DNA of 64,000 nucleotides from Pandoraea oxalativorans (GCF_000972785.3 NZ_CP011253.3:3906001-3970000); one strand, 5' to 3'; shown: positions 26,636 through 36,952, counted from the first letter of the stretch. The notes: generated from the sequence alone by a model not told the origin. Made by a program: numbers and translations.

Positions 26636-27565
26636 ATGACACCTGCCATCAACGAAAGTCGTCTGTCGTATCTGTTCGAAGCCGTTCAGTGCGGCACCGT
26701 GCGCGCCGCCGCCGACAGACTTGACATCGCCCCGTCCGCCGTCAGCCGCCAGATCGCCTTGCTGGAGGCCGAACTGGCGCTGCCGCTGATCGAACGCCAC
26801 AAGCGCGGGGTCCACCTGACGCAGGCCGGTCGTTTGCTCATGGAGTACTACCGCGAGCAGCGCGCGCACCAGGAGGACTTGCTCGCCAAGCTTCAGGAAG
26901 TGCGCGGGTTGCGGCGTGGCCACATTCGACTGGCGGTCGGCGAGGGCTTCGTCAGCGATCTGATGGGGGCGCCGCTGCAGTTCTTCTGCAAACGGTATCC
27001 CGACATCACCCTCACGCTCGATCTGGCCGGGACGAACGAAGTGATGCGGCTCGTGGCGGAAGACGATGCGGACATCGGACTCGTCTACAACCCGCCCGCC
27101 GAGCCCAAGATCGTCTCACGCGCTCAGTTGGCGCAGCCGGTGCACGCCATCGTCGCGCCCGATTCGCCGCTGATCGAGCAGGCGGACAAGCGCGGCACGC
27201 TCACGCTCGACGCGCTCTACGATGTGCCGCTCGCACTCATGCACGGCTCCTACGGCACGCGTCAACTGATGGAGCTGGCCGAGCAGTCGGAGAAGCACCG
27301 TCTCGTGCCGACGGTCACGACCAACTCGATTTCCGTGCTCAAGCACTTCGTGCGCGCCGGTCTTGGCGCAACGTTTTTGCCCACGTTTGCCGTCTCACAG
27401 GAAATCGAAGCAGGCGTGCTGCGCGCCCTGCCCATCGACCATCCGATTCTCAGCAGTGCCGAAGCGCATCTGATCACGCGCGCCGGGCGACGCTTGTCCG
27501 GTGCCGCCAACCGATTACTCACGCACCTCGCCAGTAAGATGGAAGCCTTTGGTGCGCCCGACTGA
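26636..27565 (+). CDS. LysR-family transcriptional regulator
   Basis: This 309-residue regulator has an N-terminal HTH (YLFEAVQCGTVRAAADRLDI, then APSAVSRQIALLE) and a LysR effector domain from about residue 93 (GHIRLAVGEGFVSDLMG). It is divergent from the VOC / beta-hydroxyacid dehydrogenase / aldehyde dehydrogenase genes, and probably controls them and itself through the dyad at 26602-26615. The inducer is unknown. Confidence 0.93.
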   Translation: MTPAINESRLSYLFEAVQCGTVRAAADRLDIAPSAVSRQIALLEAELALPLIERHKRGVHLTQAGRLLMEYYREQRAHQEDLLAKLQEVRGLRRGHIRLAVGEGFVSDLMGAPLQFFCKRYPDITLTLDLAGTNEVMRLVAEDDADIGLVYNPPAEPKIVSRAQLAQPVHAIVAPDSPLIEQADKRGTLTLDALYDVPLALMHGSYGTRQLMELAEQSEKHRLVPTVTTNSISVLKHFVRAGLGATFLPTFAVSQEIEAGVLRALPIDHPILSSAEAHLITRAGRRLSGAANRLLTHLASKMEAFGAPD

Positions 27566-28159
27566 CGCGCCCGAGCCGCAGACCAAAACGGACGACTGAA
27601 ATGCCTCCACGGGACTTTTCGCTGCAGAAGTGTCCCGCCGGACGCCGTCTGGTTGCTGGCGCGCAACAGTCGAAAAACTAAGCCTTTCCCTGATGTTGCG
27701 TCAGGACGAATTCGGATATAAAGAAGCCAATCAGGCGAAGGTGTGTTGGTCTCGCGTCACGAAATCGTACGTAATGCGAACTTAATCGACCCGCAATTCG
27801 GGTCGTTACGCCCCTTCCCGCCACGCATTCCGGTCGCATGGCTGCGCGCGCATTGCGCTGTCGCCGACCCAACGCCAGTGGACTGCCATGACGACGATCT
27901 CTGAATACCAGAGCGTGACGTTCGAAGTGTCCGAAATGGATATGCAGAACGTGCAGGCATCACTCGCAACCGGCCGCGTTCCCCCACGCGGCGCCCGTTG
28001 CCCAGGCGTCCCCGATTGCCGATTTCTCGTCACTCGTAACGAAATTTCAGGCTTTTCCGCCGATGTCTGTGCACGCCCCTGCGCGGGCGTATCGCGACGA
28101 CGACGGGCATAACCACGCAAAAGAAGGTGCGGGGCAAAACGCAACCTGGGGAGCAGATC
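27566..28159. other. Gene-poor leader region upstream of the porin
   Basis: The region is about 590 bp and probably holds the porin promoter and a long untranslated leader. A 75-codon open frame from 27888 has no ribosome site and an arginine-rich end typical of chance frames. No RNA element is recognised. Confidence 0.45.
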
Positions 28160-29224
28160 ATGAAGAAGAAGCTCATTGCAGCAAGCCTGCTTTGCGGCAT
28201 CGGTACGTTTGCGCACGCGCAATCGAGCGTGCAACTCTACGGCCGCGTCGATGGCGGCTTTCAGTTCATGAACAATTTGCAGGACGGCAACGGCGGCACC
28301 ACCTCGCGCTTCAGCGCGCAGGGCGGCGACTACGGCACGAGCCTGTTCGGCCTGCGCGGCTACGAAGATCTCGGGCAGGGATTGCATGCGGTATTCAATC
28401 TGGAAGGCGGCTTCCAGTTGATGAACGGTTACAACAACAACGGCTCGGGTTCGATCTTCGACCGCCGTGCCCTGGTCGGCTTCAACTCCCGCTCATGGGG
28501 CCAATTGACGCTCGGGCGCAACCTGTTCATCAGTAACGGCGTCTGGGACTTCGATCCATTCCAGCAGCAGGCCTTTTCGTCGGCGTCGCTGGTGCGTGGG
28601 CGCAACTGGCCGCAGGCGAGCAATACCGTCAACTATCAAAGCCCGAACTGGCGCGGGTTCGACATTGTCGGTCAGTACGCCTTCTCTAACATCGCCGGGC
28701 AGTTCAACAACGGCCGTGGTATGGGCGCACAGCTGACTTACACGCACGATCGGTTCCAGTTGCGCGCGTTGTACGACGAAATTCGCGACACCAACGGACG
28801 CTTCACCGACGTGTTCGCCACGTCGCGGGAATACTTCGCCGGTGCGAATATCTTCCTGAACCGCTTCACGATCTCGCTGGGCTACACGCACATGTCCGCG
28901 CCGGACGCGCCCGCCCCCAGCTTCGCCACACGCGCCGACCACTACTGGGCCGGGGTGAAGTACCAGGCGACGGCGGTGTGGGCAGCCAACGCGGCGGTCT
29001 ATCACGTGAACGTGCCGGGCGGCTTCGGGCACGCCACGATGGCCGAACTGGGCACCACTTACAACCTCTCGAAACGCACCTTCCTGTACGGCACGATCGC
29101 GTACGTGATGAACAGCTCAGGCCAGAGCTTCTCGGTGGCGGCAATTCCGAGCGACTCGCTGGACAACCCGCCAGCGGGCAAGAACCAAATGGGTGCTTAC
29201 ATCGGGGTATCGCACTCGTTCTGA
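28160..29224 (+). CDS. Gram-negative outer-membrane porin (OmpC/gram_neg_porin family)
   Basis: This 354-residue trimeric-porin-type protein has a signal peptide (MKKKLIAASLLCGIGTFAHA) and a mature start QSSVQLYGRVDGGFQF, the standard beta-proteobacterial porin opening. Later porin marks are GLRGYEDLGQGLHAVFNLEG, NRFTISLGYTHM and the C-terminal strand MGAYIGVSHSF with terminal Phe. It allows diffusion of small hydrophilic solutes. The ATG at 28160 follows GGAG. A terminator follows at 29251. Confidence 0.96.
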   Translation: MKKKLIAASLLCGIGTFAHAQSSVQLYGRVDGGFQFMNNLQDGNGGTTSRFSAQGGDYGTSLFGLRGYEDLGQGLHAVFNLEGGFQLMNGYNNNGSGSIFDRRALVGFNSRSWGQLTLGRNLFISNGVWDFDPFQQQAFSSASLVRGRNWPQASNTVNYQSPNWRGFDIVGQYAFSNIAGQFNNGRGMGAQLTYTHDRFQLRALYDEIRDTNGRFTDVFATSREYFAGANIFLNRFTISLGYTHMSAPDAPAPSFATRADHYWAGVKYQATAVWAANAAVYHVNVPGGFGHATMAELGTTYNLSKRTFLYGTIAYVMNSSGQSFSVAAIPSDSLDNPPAGKNQMGAYIGVSHSF

Positions 29225-29250
29225 CGACGGCAAGCGCGTCACAAAAGGAC

Positions 29251-29278
29251 AAACCGCCCGGTGCTGACCGGGCGGTTT
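29251..29278. terminator. Rho-independent terminator between porin and autotransporter genes
   Basis: AAACCGCCCGGT pairs with ACCGGGCGGTTT around a short loop. It lies between convergent genes and can serve both. Confidence 0.88.
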
Positions 29279-29308
29279 GCTTTGGGGGGCCTGTCGATGG
29301 CGTTTATG

Positions 29309-32300
29309 TCAGAACATGTACTTCGCCGTTACACCGCCCGCGATTGCCCTCTCCCCCGAGCGCAGGCTCAGATTGCCGCCGACGTGGACGTTGAGTTGCC
29401 GGGTGACACGCACGTCGGCGCCGAGATCGGCGGTGAAGATATCGCGTCCGAGCTTGACACCCTTGACCGTAAAGGCGCGCGGTGCACCATAAATGGCGTT
29501 CGTGAGGCTGCTTTGCGTATCGCCGAACACGTGTTCGTACGCCAGCCGTAACGACGGAATCACGCTGCCGCCGCGCGTATTCACCAGTTCGCGCCACAGA
29601 CGCACACCGAGAATGGCCCGCCGCGAGTTGCTGACCTGCGACCCGACGTGCAGGCCGTTGTTGCCCTGTCCGGCGTCGCGATCCGTTTCGTCGTAGCCGT
29701 TCAGACGCGTCGAGGCGATCCGCAAACCGATAAACGGATCGACGTTCATACCGCCGGCAAGCACGCGCTGCCCGACTTCACCGAACAGTCCGAGCGTGCG
29801 GCCGCTGGTCTTGCCCGCGACCCGTGCCGACACATCGCGGGCGGCCACTGTGCGCTCGGTCGTCACGTTATGGTGGGTGAAGAAGAGGCCACCGTTGGCG
29901 AACCAGCGTGTGTCGCTCAGATACGAACCGTACAGGCCCGCGCTGGCGCTCCTGATGCTGGCGTCGCCCGGCAGATCGTCGGCGCGGGACGTCCTGCTGC
30001 CCAACCCGAGCGCGACACCCACGAGCGCGTTCCGATTGAGGCGTTTGTCGACACCGAACGCACCGTCGACGCCTGAGGTGGAGAAGCGCTGTTCGCCGTC
30101 ACTCCGAGTCGCGCCGACGCCCTTGAACGCGCCCCACACCGACATGCCGTTCTGCCCCGCGCTCTGCCCGTTGGTTGCGTTGCAGTCGGGCAGCGAGCCG
30201 CCCGCGAGCATACGCGTCTGCAGGCTGCTGCGAAAGGCGTCGGACGCGCTGTAGGCAGCATCCGCGTTGTTCACGAGCGATTCGCCCGAGAGCATGCGTG
30301 CCGCACGACGCTGCTCGGCGGAACCTGCGGGAAGCAACACCAACTGACCGAGGACCGAACCGCCCACCCGGGCGTCGACGATGTCGTTGAGCGTCACGCC
30401 CTGAAGCGAATCCAGCAGGCCCTTCTCGTTGCCGGTGTAGGGCGCATCGGGATCGAGGAAGGCGATCTCCTTGTTCGGGTCGACGACGACATCACCGTCG
30501 CCGCCGTCGCCACCACCACCCTCGCCCGGCTCTGTAGGAATGCTGCCGTAGTCGACCTCGCCGAGTTTCACGTCGGCATCGGGATCATGCGTGACGACCT
30601 GAATCTTCTTGTCCAGCAGTTCTTTGGCGCTCACCGATCCATCCGGCGTCAGAACGATCCTGGTATCCGTGAAGTCGCCCTTCTTTTTGATGTGAATCGT
30701 GCCGCGATGCACTTCGTCGGGGGCACTCGGATCGCGCCTGGCGTCCGACTCGATCCTGGCATCCTTGCCCTTCGATTCGTATTCGTCCATCACGATCCGG
30801 TAACCGTGGAGTTTGAGCGTGCCGGCATTCTCGAATTTCTTGACGTCGTAGACATCGTTGGCCAGCGAGATCGTACCGGGGGCGGAGAGCGCGAGCAGCC
30901 CGGTACCGAGGGCGTTGCGGTGCGCTGCGGTGAGCGTGCCGCTCTCGACCGTCAACGAATCGATGTCGCTCTGGTCACCGCTGAAGGTCAGGTTGCCGGT
31001 GCCGACTTTCGCGACGGTGGCACCGAACTTATCGGTATCGAGCTTGACGATATCGCCGCTGAAGACATCATCCTTGCCAAGCGCGCCGAGCTTGAGCGTT
31101 TTGCCACCAGTGACCACATGGCCGCTGCCCGAAAGCGAACCGATGGTCAATGACCGTTCGGCCGGTGGATCGTCTCGGAGACGGGGATCGAGGTCCACGA
31201 GACTGAGCGCACCGTCCTCCATCGCGATGGTTGCCGAGTCCGCCGTTGTCGTTCCGGAAAGATTGGTCACGCCTGCGTTGACGATCCGGCGCGCCTCCAG
31301 ATCGCTATCCACCACGACGAGCTGCCCGCCCTGCCTGTTTTCAATGACCCCGGCCCCGCCCGTAGCCTTTCGCATTCCCACGAACCCGCTGTTAAGGATC
31401 GTAGCGTCGGCGACATTTGCCTCATCGAACCCGACGACTCCGCCCGTTTCGACTTCGATGACGCTACGGCCGCCAGTCGAGCCCGGGTTGAATGTGAGTG
31501 CGCCTGCGTCGTGAATCTGGAGCCTCGCCGCTCCGGCACTCGTTCCCTTGAAAAAATCGATCGTGCCACCCGGAGCTTCCGGCGGCTGCCCATCCGATTT
31601 CCCCGCACTCAGTGTGATGTGTTGTGCGGCGTCCGAAATACCCTGACCGCCCTCCGCGAACTTGAGCGCGCCGTTGCTACCGACGTTCAGCGTCAGGGTG
31701 CCCTCCCCGTCGATGCCCTGATAAACGGAGAGCGTGCCACCGTCGACACGCACTGTGTGGTCCGCGCCGTTGACCGCTCGGATCGTGCCCACGTCCCTCT
31801 GCTGACCGGTGGCGCCGTAAATCGCGTCGGACAATCGCCCGGAGCGCGCCGAAATCTCAAGCGTCGTTTTGGCATCGATCAGCGACTGGCCATCGACAGG
31901 CGTGGCATCCGACATGAAGTCGATCTGGTTCTTGTCGTTCCATGTGACGTAGTCGGTATTGGGAACCAGATCGACCCCGTTGGCGGAGGCATTCAATTCC
32001 TTGGTGACGCTGAGACGACTCGCCGTCTTTTCGTCGTCGGCGTCATGCCAACGTTGAAGTTTGTAGCCAACGAGCTCGGAATCCTTTTTTGCCTGAACCA
32101 ATGCGGCGAGCGAATCCTTGAATTTGTTCGTATCTTCACTCAGGAGATCATCCAGGGCCGTACGCTCCAGCCCCGCCAATGGGTTTTGGCTATTCGCCAC
32201 CGCATCGACCCTCCCTTTCAAGTCACTCAGTTCGCGAATAAGATCTTTATCCTTCGGCAGTTCCTTCCCTTCGTCTATCCGCTTTTGAACAACGTCTATG

Positions 32301-32632
32301 GCGTCTTGTATATCCACCAACTGATTCCCCAGGGTTTTCTTCAACTCGTCGGCATCGGTAAGGTTTGTCAGAGAATTATGAATAGGGATTTCCGTTCCCA
32401 GCAGAGACATGTTCTTTCCATGTTCATCCGATTTCTCTTTTTCGACGTTTTTCTGGTGCTCGTGGAGGGGGCCCAGCGCCTTCAACCTTTGCTCTCTGTT
32501 TTCCATTCCGCTTGACTGAAGACTTCCAGCCGTCGCATTCGGAGCCCCGCCTATGACCGCAACCGCCATGACGATCGCCGCATAAATCTCTGTCTGACAC
32601 AGCGCATACAACTTCGGACGATTTCCTCGCAT
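29309..32632 (-). CDS. Autotransporter (type V secretion) protein, paralogue 1
   Basis: This protein has 1,107 residues from ATG 32632, which has AGGAG 8 bases upstream. The signal region carries an N-terminal extension (RPKLYALCQTEIYAAIVMAV). Residues 40-250 are helical and charged. From about 270 to 700 there are beta-helix-like repeats (GTLTLNVGSNGALKFAEGGQ, GNLTFSGDQSDIDSLTVESG), then a glycine/aspartate linker (GEGGGGDGGDGD). The last 280 residues form the autotransporter barrel (SVWGAFKGVGATRSDGEQRF to the end AKYMF). It is secreted to the surface; no catalytic domain is seen. It is closely related to the next gene. Confidence 0.92.
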   Translation of the reverse strand: MRGNRPKLYALCQTEIYAAIVMAVAVIGGAPNATAGSLQSSGMENREQRLKALGPLHEHQKNVEKEKSDEHGKNMSLLGTEIPIHNSLTNLTDADELKKTLGNQLVDIQDAIDVVQKRIDEGKELPKDKDLIRELSDLKGRVDAVANSQNPLAGLERTALDDLLSEDTNKFKDSLAALVQAKKDSELVGYKLQRWHDADDEKTASRLSVTKELNASANGVDLVPNTDYVTWNDKNQIDFMSDATPVDGQSLIDAKTTLEISARSGRLSDAIYGATGQQRDVGTIRAVNGADHTVRVDGGTLSVYQGIDGEGTLTLNVGSNGALKFAEGGQGISDAAQHITLSAGKSDGQPPEAPGGTIDFFKGTSAGAARLQIHDAGALTFNPGSTGGRSVIEVETGGVVGFDEANVADATILNSGFVGMRKATGGAGVIENRQGGQLVVVDSDLEARRIVNAGVTNLSGTTTADSATIAMEDGALSLVDLDPRLRDDPPAERSLTIGSLSGSGHVVTGGKTLKLGALGKDDVFSGDIVKLDTDKFGATVAKVGTGNLTFSGDQSDIDSLTVESGTLTAAHRNALGTGLLALSAPGTISLANDVYDVKKFENAGTLKLHGYRIVMDEYESKGKDARIESDARRDPSAPDEVHRGTIHIKKKGDFTDTRIVLTPDGSVSAKELLDKKIQVVTHDPDADVKLGEVDYGSIPTEPGEGGGGDGGDGDVVVDPNKEIAFLDPDAPYTGNEKGLLDSLQGVTLNDIVDARVGGSVLGQLVLLPAGSAEQRRAARMLSGESLVNNADAAYSASDAFRSSLQTRMLAGGSLPDCNATNGQSAGQNGMSVWGAFKGVGATRSDGEQRFSTSGVDGAFGVDKRLNRNALVGVALGLGSRTSRADDLPGDASIRSASAGLYGSYLSDTRWFANGGLFFTHHNVTTERTVAARDVSARVAGKTSGRTLGLFGEVGQRVLAGGMNVDPFIGLRIASTRLNGYDETDRDAGQGNNGLHVGSQVSNSRRAILGVRLWRELVNTRGGSVIPSLRLAYEHVFGDTQSSLTNAIYGAPRAFTVKGVKLGRDIFTADLGADVRVTRQLNVHVGGNLSLRSGERAIAGGVTAKYMF

Positions 32633-32968
32633 TAGACAACTCCTATTCAATTCGCCTCAAATGATGAATTCCCTCATCACGCTTCAGACAGTGGCTTGTC
32701 GGCCGCCGTCGTTCCGGCAAATTCTGGAGTCGATTTATCGGAATAATCGCGATCTCAATACGCTTTGGTACTTCGCCCAACCATCATTGAACAATCCAAT
32801 AAACGTTAAATCCCAACGCGATCTGTTTTAAATTTCAATTAATCGCTCATACCTCAATGTGTTTTAGCCGCACTACTCCCAAACGGACGTCGGCGTGACG
32901 CCGGGACTCTACATTTCACCCATGCAATTGCGACATTTCCTCCGATGTTTTTTTAGGTTTCCGAACGA
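32633..32968. promoter_or_regulatory. AT-rich upstream region of autotransporter paralogue 1
   Basis: About 330 bp markedly richer in A and T than the surroundings (for example TTAAATTTCAATTAATCGC). No gene is visible; it is the likely promoter region. AT-rich stretches of this kind are often silenced by H-NS-type proteins, which is inference. Confidence 0.4.
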
Positions 32969-33004
32969 AAAAACCCGCCGCGTCCTCGTGGACACGACGG
33001 GTTT
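32969..33004. terminator. Rho-independent terminator after autotransporter paralogue 2
   Basis: AAACCCGCCGCGTCC and GGACACGACGGGTTT form a stem flanked by A and T runs, 49 bp after the stop of the gene at 33053-36565. Confidence 0.82.
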
Positions 33005-33052
33005 CGTCGCTGCATTCAGCCGATCCGCAACACACGCGGCCCGACGCGTCGC

Positions 33053-36000
33053 TTAGAAGCGATACTTCGCCGAGATGCCGCCGCCCAGTGCGCGCTCGCC
33101 GTGACGCACGCTGACATTGCCGCCGACGTGCACGTTGAAGCGCTTCTTGACCTGGAGGTCGACGCCGAGGTCGGCCGTGAAGATGTCCCGGCCCAGCTTC
33201 GCGCCCTTCACGTTGAACGCGCGCGGCGCGCCGTACAGCGAATTCGTCAGGCTCGTCTGCGTATTGCCGAATTCATGCTCGTACGCCAGACGCAGCATCG
33301 GCGTCAGCTTGCCGCCATCGAAGTCGATCACGTCACGCGAGAAGCGCACGCCCAGCACGCTGCGTGCCGACGTCTGCGACTGCGCGCCGACCTTCAGCCC
33401 GTCGTTACTGCCCGCACCGTCGCGATTCGTTTCGTCGAAGGCGTTCAGACGCGTGGACGCAACGCGCAGGCCAATCGAAGGGTCGACGTTGAAACCCACC
33501 ACATCGATACGCTTGCCGATCTCGCCGAATGCGCCTAGTGTGTTGCCGCTCGTTTTCCCCGACAGACGCGCCGATGCGTTGCGTGCCGCCACCGTGCGGT
33601 CCGTCGTCACGCTGTGATTCGTGTACGACACGCCACCGCCGACGAATACATTGGCGTCGTTCAGATACGAACCGTAGAAACCGATGCTCACGCTGTTGAT
33701 CTTCGACTCGCCCGGCATGCCCTTCGCCTTCGAGTTCCGGTTGCCCATGCCGACCGACGCCCCCACGACCGTGCTGCTGCCGATACGCTTGTCGACACCG
33801 ATCGCGCCGTCGATGCCACGCACGTCGAACGACAGGGCATCGCCACGTTGCGACGCGTTGCCACCCGAGAACGACGCCCACCCGGCGATACCATGGCGAT
33901 CGGCATTCGAGCCGTTAGCCGTCTTGTCGTCGAACATTGCGCCGCCTGCCAGCATGCGCGACTGCATGCCGCGCTGGAATGCCGTTGTCGCACCTTGCGC
34001 GGCGAGGGCGTTGTTCACCAGCGACTCGCCCGAGAGCAGGCTGGCCGAGCGGCGCTGCTCGGCCGAACCCGCCGTTTGCAGTGCCATCTCCGAGAGGACT
34101 TTGCCGCCGATCCTGCCCGCGGTCAGATCGCCCACCGTGACGCCGTTGACCGACGCCAGCACCGCCCGCTCGTTCGCGCTGTAGTTGCCGCCAGCCGCCA
34201 GGTACTGCACGACGCTCTGGCTGGTGATGACGCCCGAAGGATCCGACGGATCGGTCGGGTCGACGGGGTCGGTCGGGTCGCTCGTCGTGGTCGGATCGGT
34301 CGGATCCACCGTCTTCCCGCCGACGATGCTGCCGATCGTGACTTTGCCCAGCTTGGCCGTTTTCCCCTCGGCTACGCTCACCACGCCGAGCTTGTCCTGA
34401 ACGTCGGCCAGCGTGATGTCGTTGGCAACGGTGACATCGATGGCCGTGTTCGTGAAGTCGCTGTCTTCCGACACCTGAATCGCCCCCCCAGCGACGCGCC
34501 CTCCCACGCGCGACACATGCGAACTGATCTTCGCGCCCGCCTTCGACGTGTACTTCTGCACAGCCAGCTTTTTCGTGCCGAGCTCGATCCGACCGGCGTT
34601 GTCGATGTGCTTCACGCCGTCGACATCGGACGCCAGCCTGACTGCGCCCTTGTCCGTCACCGTCACGGTGCCCGAACCCAGTGCATTCGCATGCGCGGCC
34701 GTCACACTGCCACGCTCGACTCGCAGGCTGTCCACGCCACGCTGGTCGCCGCCCAGCGTCAGGTCGCCCGTACCGACCTTGACCACGTTCGCGCCCGTTA
34801 GCGCAGCAGATTGTTCGGTCGACCTGGTTGCGCGGCGCAGCGTGCTCGACCGGTCGCCGGTACTCGCCTCCTCGCGCACGATCTCGCCGTCGAAGCGGTC
34901 ATCTTCGTTGCGCTCGCCCAGCACGAGTTTCGTCTGCCCCGTGACGACCTTGCCAACGCCGCTCAACGAGCCGAGGGAGAGCGTTTTATCGGACTCGCCT
35001 GCCGAAGCCGTCGCCTCGATATCCGAGACGTTCAACTTGCCGCCCAGCATTTCGATTCTGGCGTCGCGCGCTTGCGTATTGCCCCGCAGGGTAACGACGC
35101 CGACATTGGCCAATCCGAGTTGTTGCAGGTCCGAATCGAGCACGTCGACATGCGCGTCGACGCCGTTGATCAACGTCGCCGATCCGCCCATCGTCCGTTC
35201 CAGATGCGTCGTGCCCAGATTGACGAGTTCGGCGCGTTGAAGATCGGCGTTGCGGAACGTTACAAGCGCGCCCGACTGATTAACGATATCGGCGCGACCG
35301 GCCTTCGCCCCCGACTCAAACGTCAGCGTCCCGTCGTTCTGGAGGCTCGCGACGGCGGCAGTCGCCGAATGGAACGTGGCGCTCGCCCCCTGTCCAATCT
35401 CGATGTCACTGACGCCGGCGTTGGCACCCTCGGCGAAGTGCAGGCTTCCGCCCTTTTTCAGGATGATCGTTGCCGTGCCCGCGCCCGTATGTTTGCCGAA
35501 CTCGATGGTTCCGCCCTCAGGCGATCCCTTTTCGCTGCGTCCGGCCCACAGCGTCACGTCCTTCGCGTCCGACGACACGCCGATGCCCCCGTCGGCAAAG
35601 TGCAGTGTGCCGCCCTTCCCCACCGTGACGCCGAGTCGTCCCTCACCCCCAATCTCCCCGTGGATATTCAGCGTACCGCCGTCGACGCGCACGTCGTGGT
35701 CTGCAGACCGGCGCGCCTGGAGCGTGCCCACGTCGCGCACGCCGCCCGTTCCTGTGATTGCATCCGATTCCTCTCCCGAGCGACGCGTGAATTCAAGCGT
35801 GCTGTCCTTGCCTAGCACGTTGTGGGCATCGGTCGTCGCATCCGCCCCCATGAAATTCGTCAGATGTTTGTCGCTCCACGTCAGCGCGCCTCCATGCGTC
35901 GCTACGTTCGACGCGGTTGCACGGAGCTGACGGGTGTTGGCGAGTCCGCTGAGCTCGGCCTCGGACGTCACCCCTTGCACGCGGTCTCGCTTCATCGCCA

Positions 36001-36565
36001 GCAGACGCGCCTCGCGCTTGAGCGCCTCGAACGCCTGTTCACTGTCGGCGAGAAAACCCGCATGCTTTGCGACTTCCGTTTCCAGCGCCTTTTGCGCACG
36101 GTCGACGACGTCTTGCCGCCCCTCCCCCGCTGCGGCAGCGGCTTCATCGAGCTTTTGCTTCAGCGCCGACAGTGCGCGCTTTTGCTCGCGCCCTGCATCG
36201 GTAAGCAACGCGTCTTCGATCTTTAAATCGTCGGCAATGGAAGACGCCAGATGCCTAAAAGATTTCTCTCTATCCTCATTCCCCACAGCGTCGGCGATAA
36301 CCGTCTTCACCCAAGCCAATTGAATATCGATCTTATCGGCAAAAACCGACGTCACTCTCGCCTTATCGATGTCATTTCTTAGATCGCCGATTGCATTCGC
36401 AATTTCCGAAATCCGGCTATTGCGACTGACCTCCCATTTTTCAAGCGGCTGCGGCACCGCTTGTGCGTGAACGTAGGCGGGCAATACCGCGGCTACCACG
36501 GCCGCAGCTGCCATACGTATCTTCGTCTGACGCAGGACATTCGACTTCGGATGATTCTTTTGCAT
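33053..36565 (-). CDS. Autotransporter (type V secretion) protein, paralogue 2
   Basis: This 1,170-residue protein has a signal peptide (VVAAVLPAYVHA-QAVPQP). Residues 30-210 are a helical, charged region. Beta-helix repeats run from about 250 to 740 (GRLGVTVGKGGTLHFADGGI, GDLTLGGDQRGVDSLRVERG), then a Pro/Asp/Thr linker with DPTDP units (about residues 755-780). A C-terminal barrel from about 880 ends AKYRF. The block AGSAEQRRSASLLSGESLVN is nearly the same as AGSAEQRRAARMLSGESLVN in paralogue 1. The genes are tandem duplicates whose barrels diverged less than the passengers. Surface exposure is expected; the function is unknown. Confidence 0.93.
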   Translation of the reverse strand: MQKNHPKSNVLRQTKIRMAAAAVVAAVLPAYVHAQAVPQPLEKWEVSRNSRISEIANAIGDLRNDIDKARVTSVFADKIDIQLAWVKTVIADAVGNEDREKSFRHLASSIADDLKIEDALLTDAGREQKRALSALKQKLDEAAAAAGEGRQDVVDRAQKALETEVAKHAGFLADSEQAFEALKREARLLAMKRDRVQGVTSEAELSGLANTRQLRATASNVATHGGALTWSDKHLTNFMGADATTDAHNVLGKDSTLEFTRRSGEESDAITGTGGVRDVGTLQARRSADHDVRVDGGTLNIHGEIGGEGRLGVTVGKGGTLHFADGGIGVSSDAKDVTLWAGRSEKGSPEGGTIEFGKHTGAGTATIILKKGGSLHFAEGANAGVSDIEIGQGASATFHSATAAVASLQNDGTLTFESGAKAGRADIVNQSGALVTFRNADLQRAELVNLGTTHLERTMGGSATLINGVDAHVDVLDSDLQQLGLANVGVVTLRGNTQARDARIEMLGGKLNVSDIEATASAGESDKTLSLGSLSGVGKVVTGQTKLVLGERNEDDRFDGEIVREEASTGDRSSTLRRATRSTEQSAALTGANVVKVGTGDLTLGGDQRGVDSLRVERGSVTAAHANALGSGTVTVTDKGAVRLASDVDGVKHIDNAGRIELGTKKLAVQKYTSKAGAKISSHVSRVGGRVAGGAIQVSEDSDFTNTAIDVTVANDITLADVQDKLGVVSVAEGKTAKLGKVTIGSIVGGKTVDPTDPTTTSDPTDPVDPTDPSDPSGVITSQSVVQYLAAGGNYSANERAVLASVNGVTVGDLTAGRIGGKVLSEMALQTAGSAEQRRSASLLSGESLVNNALAAQGATTAFQRGMQSRMLAGGAMFDDKTANGSNADRHGIAGWASFSGGNASQRGDALSFDVRGIDGAIGVDKRIGSSTVVGASVGMGNRNSKAKGMPGESKINSVSIGFYGSYLNDANVFVGGGVSYTNHSVTTDRTVAARNASARLSGKTSGNTLGAFGEIGKRIDVVGFNVDPSIGLRVASTRLNAFDETNRDGAGSNDGLKVGAQSQTSARSVLGVRFSRDVIDFDGGKLTPMLRLAYEHEFGNTQTSLTNSLYGAPRAFNVKGAKLGRDIFTADLGVDLQVKKRFNVHVGGNVSVRHGERALGGGISAKYRF

Positions 36566-36952
36566 TCGATAAATCTCTTATTTTCAATTCACATCAAATA
36601 GCGAATTAACTCGCTATCGCCAAAACGGCGACACACCTGCCACCATCGAGGTTGTGAATTCTAGAGACGAACTATCGAAATCCTGTCAGTTCAGATAATT
36701 TTTAGTACTTACCCCATAATTCAATCAGAATTTTCATTTGGGCTTATTCTTATAATATTGATTTAACGATTTTCCGAATCATCCCAAAATAATGTTTATT
36801 GCGTTTCTTATTTCCCCAAAAGCTTCGATGCATGCGACACGCGCGCAACGGCGTGACAGCGCCTTTCAGCCGCGTCCCATGTGTGAATTTCGGGTGAGTC
36901 CGCACCGAGATTGCCCGTCATCCACGTGGGAGGATGCCCCGCGGATGCCCAT
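36566..36952. promoter_or_regulatory. AT-rich upstream region of autotransporter paralogue 2
   Basis: The stretch is very AT-rich for this genome (for example TTATTCTTATAATATTGATT around 36750). It holds no gene I can support and is the likely promoter region of the 1,170-residue autotransporter. Confidence 0.4.

Noticed and set aside
27888..28112. 75-codon frame ahead of the porin
   Set aside because: No ribosome site; the second half is Cys/Arg-rich chance sequence. It could be a leader peptide but has no supporting feature.
34185..34330. Repetitive DNA in the autotransporter suspected to be CRISPR-like or a satellite
   Set aside because: The repeats are in frame and encode the DPTDP linker of the autotransporter. 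There are no spacers.
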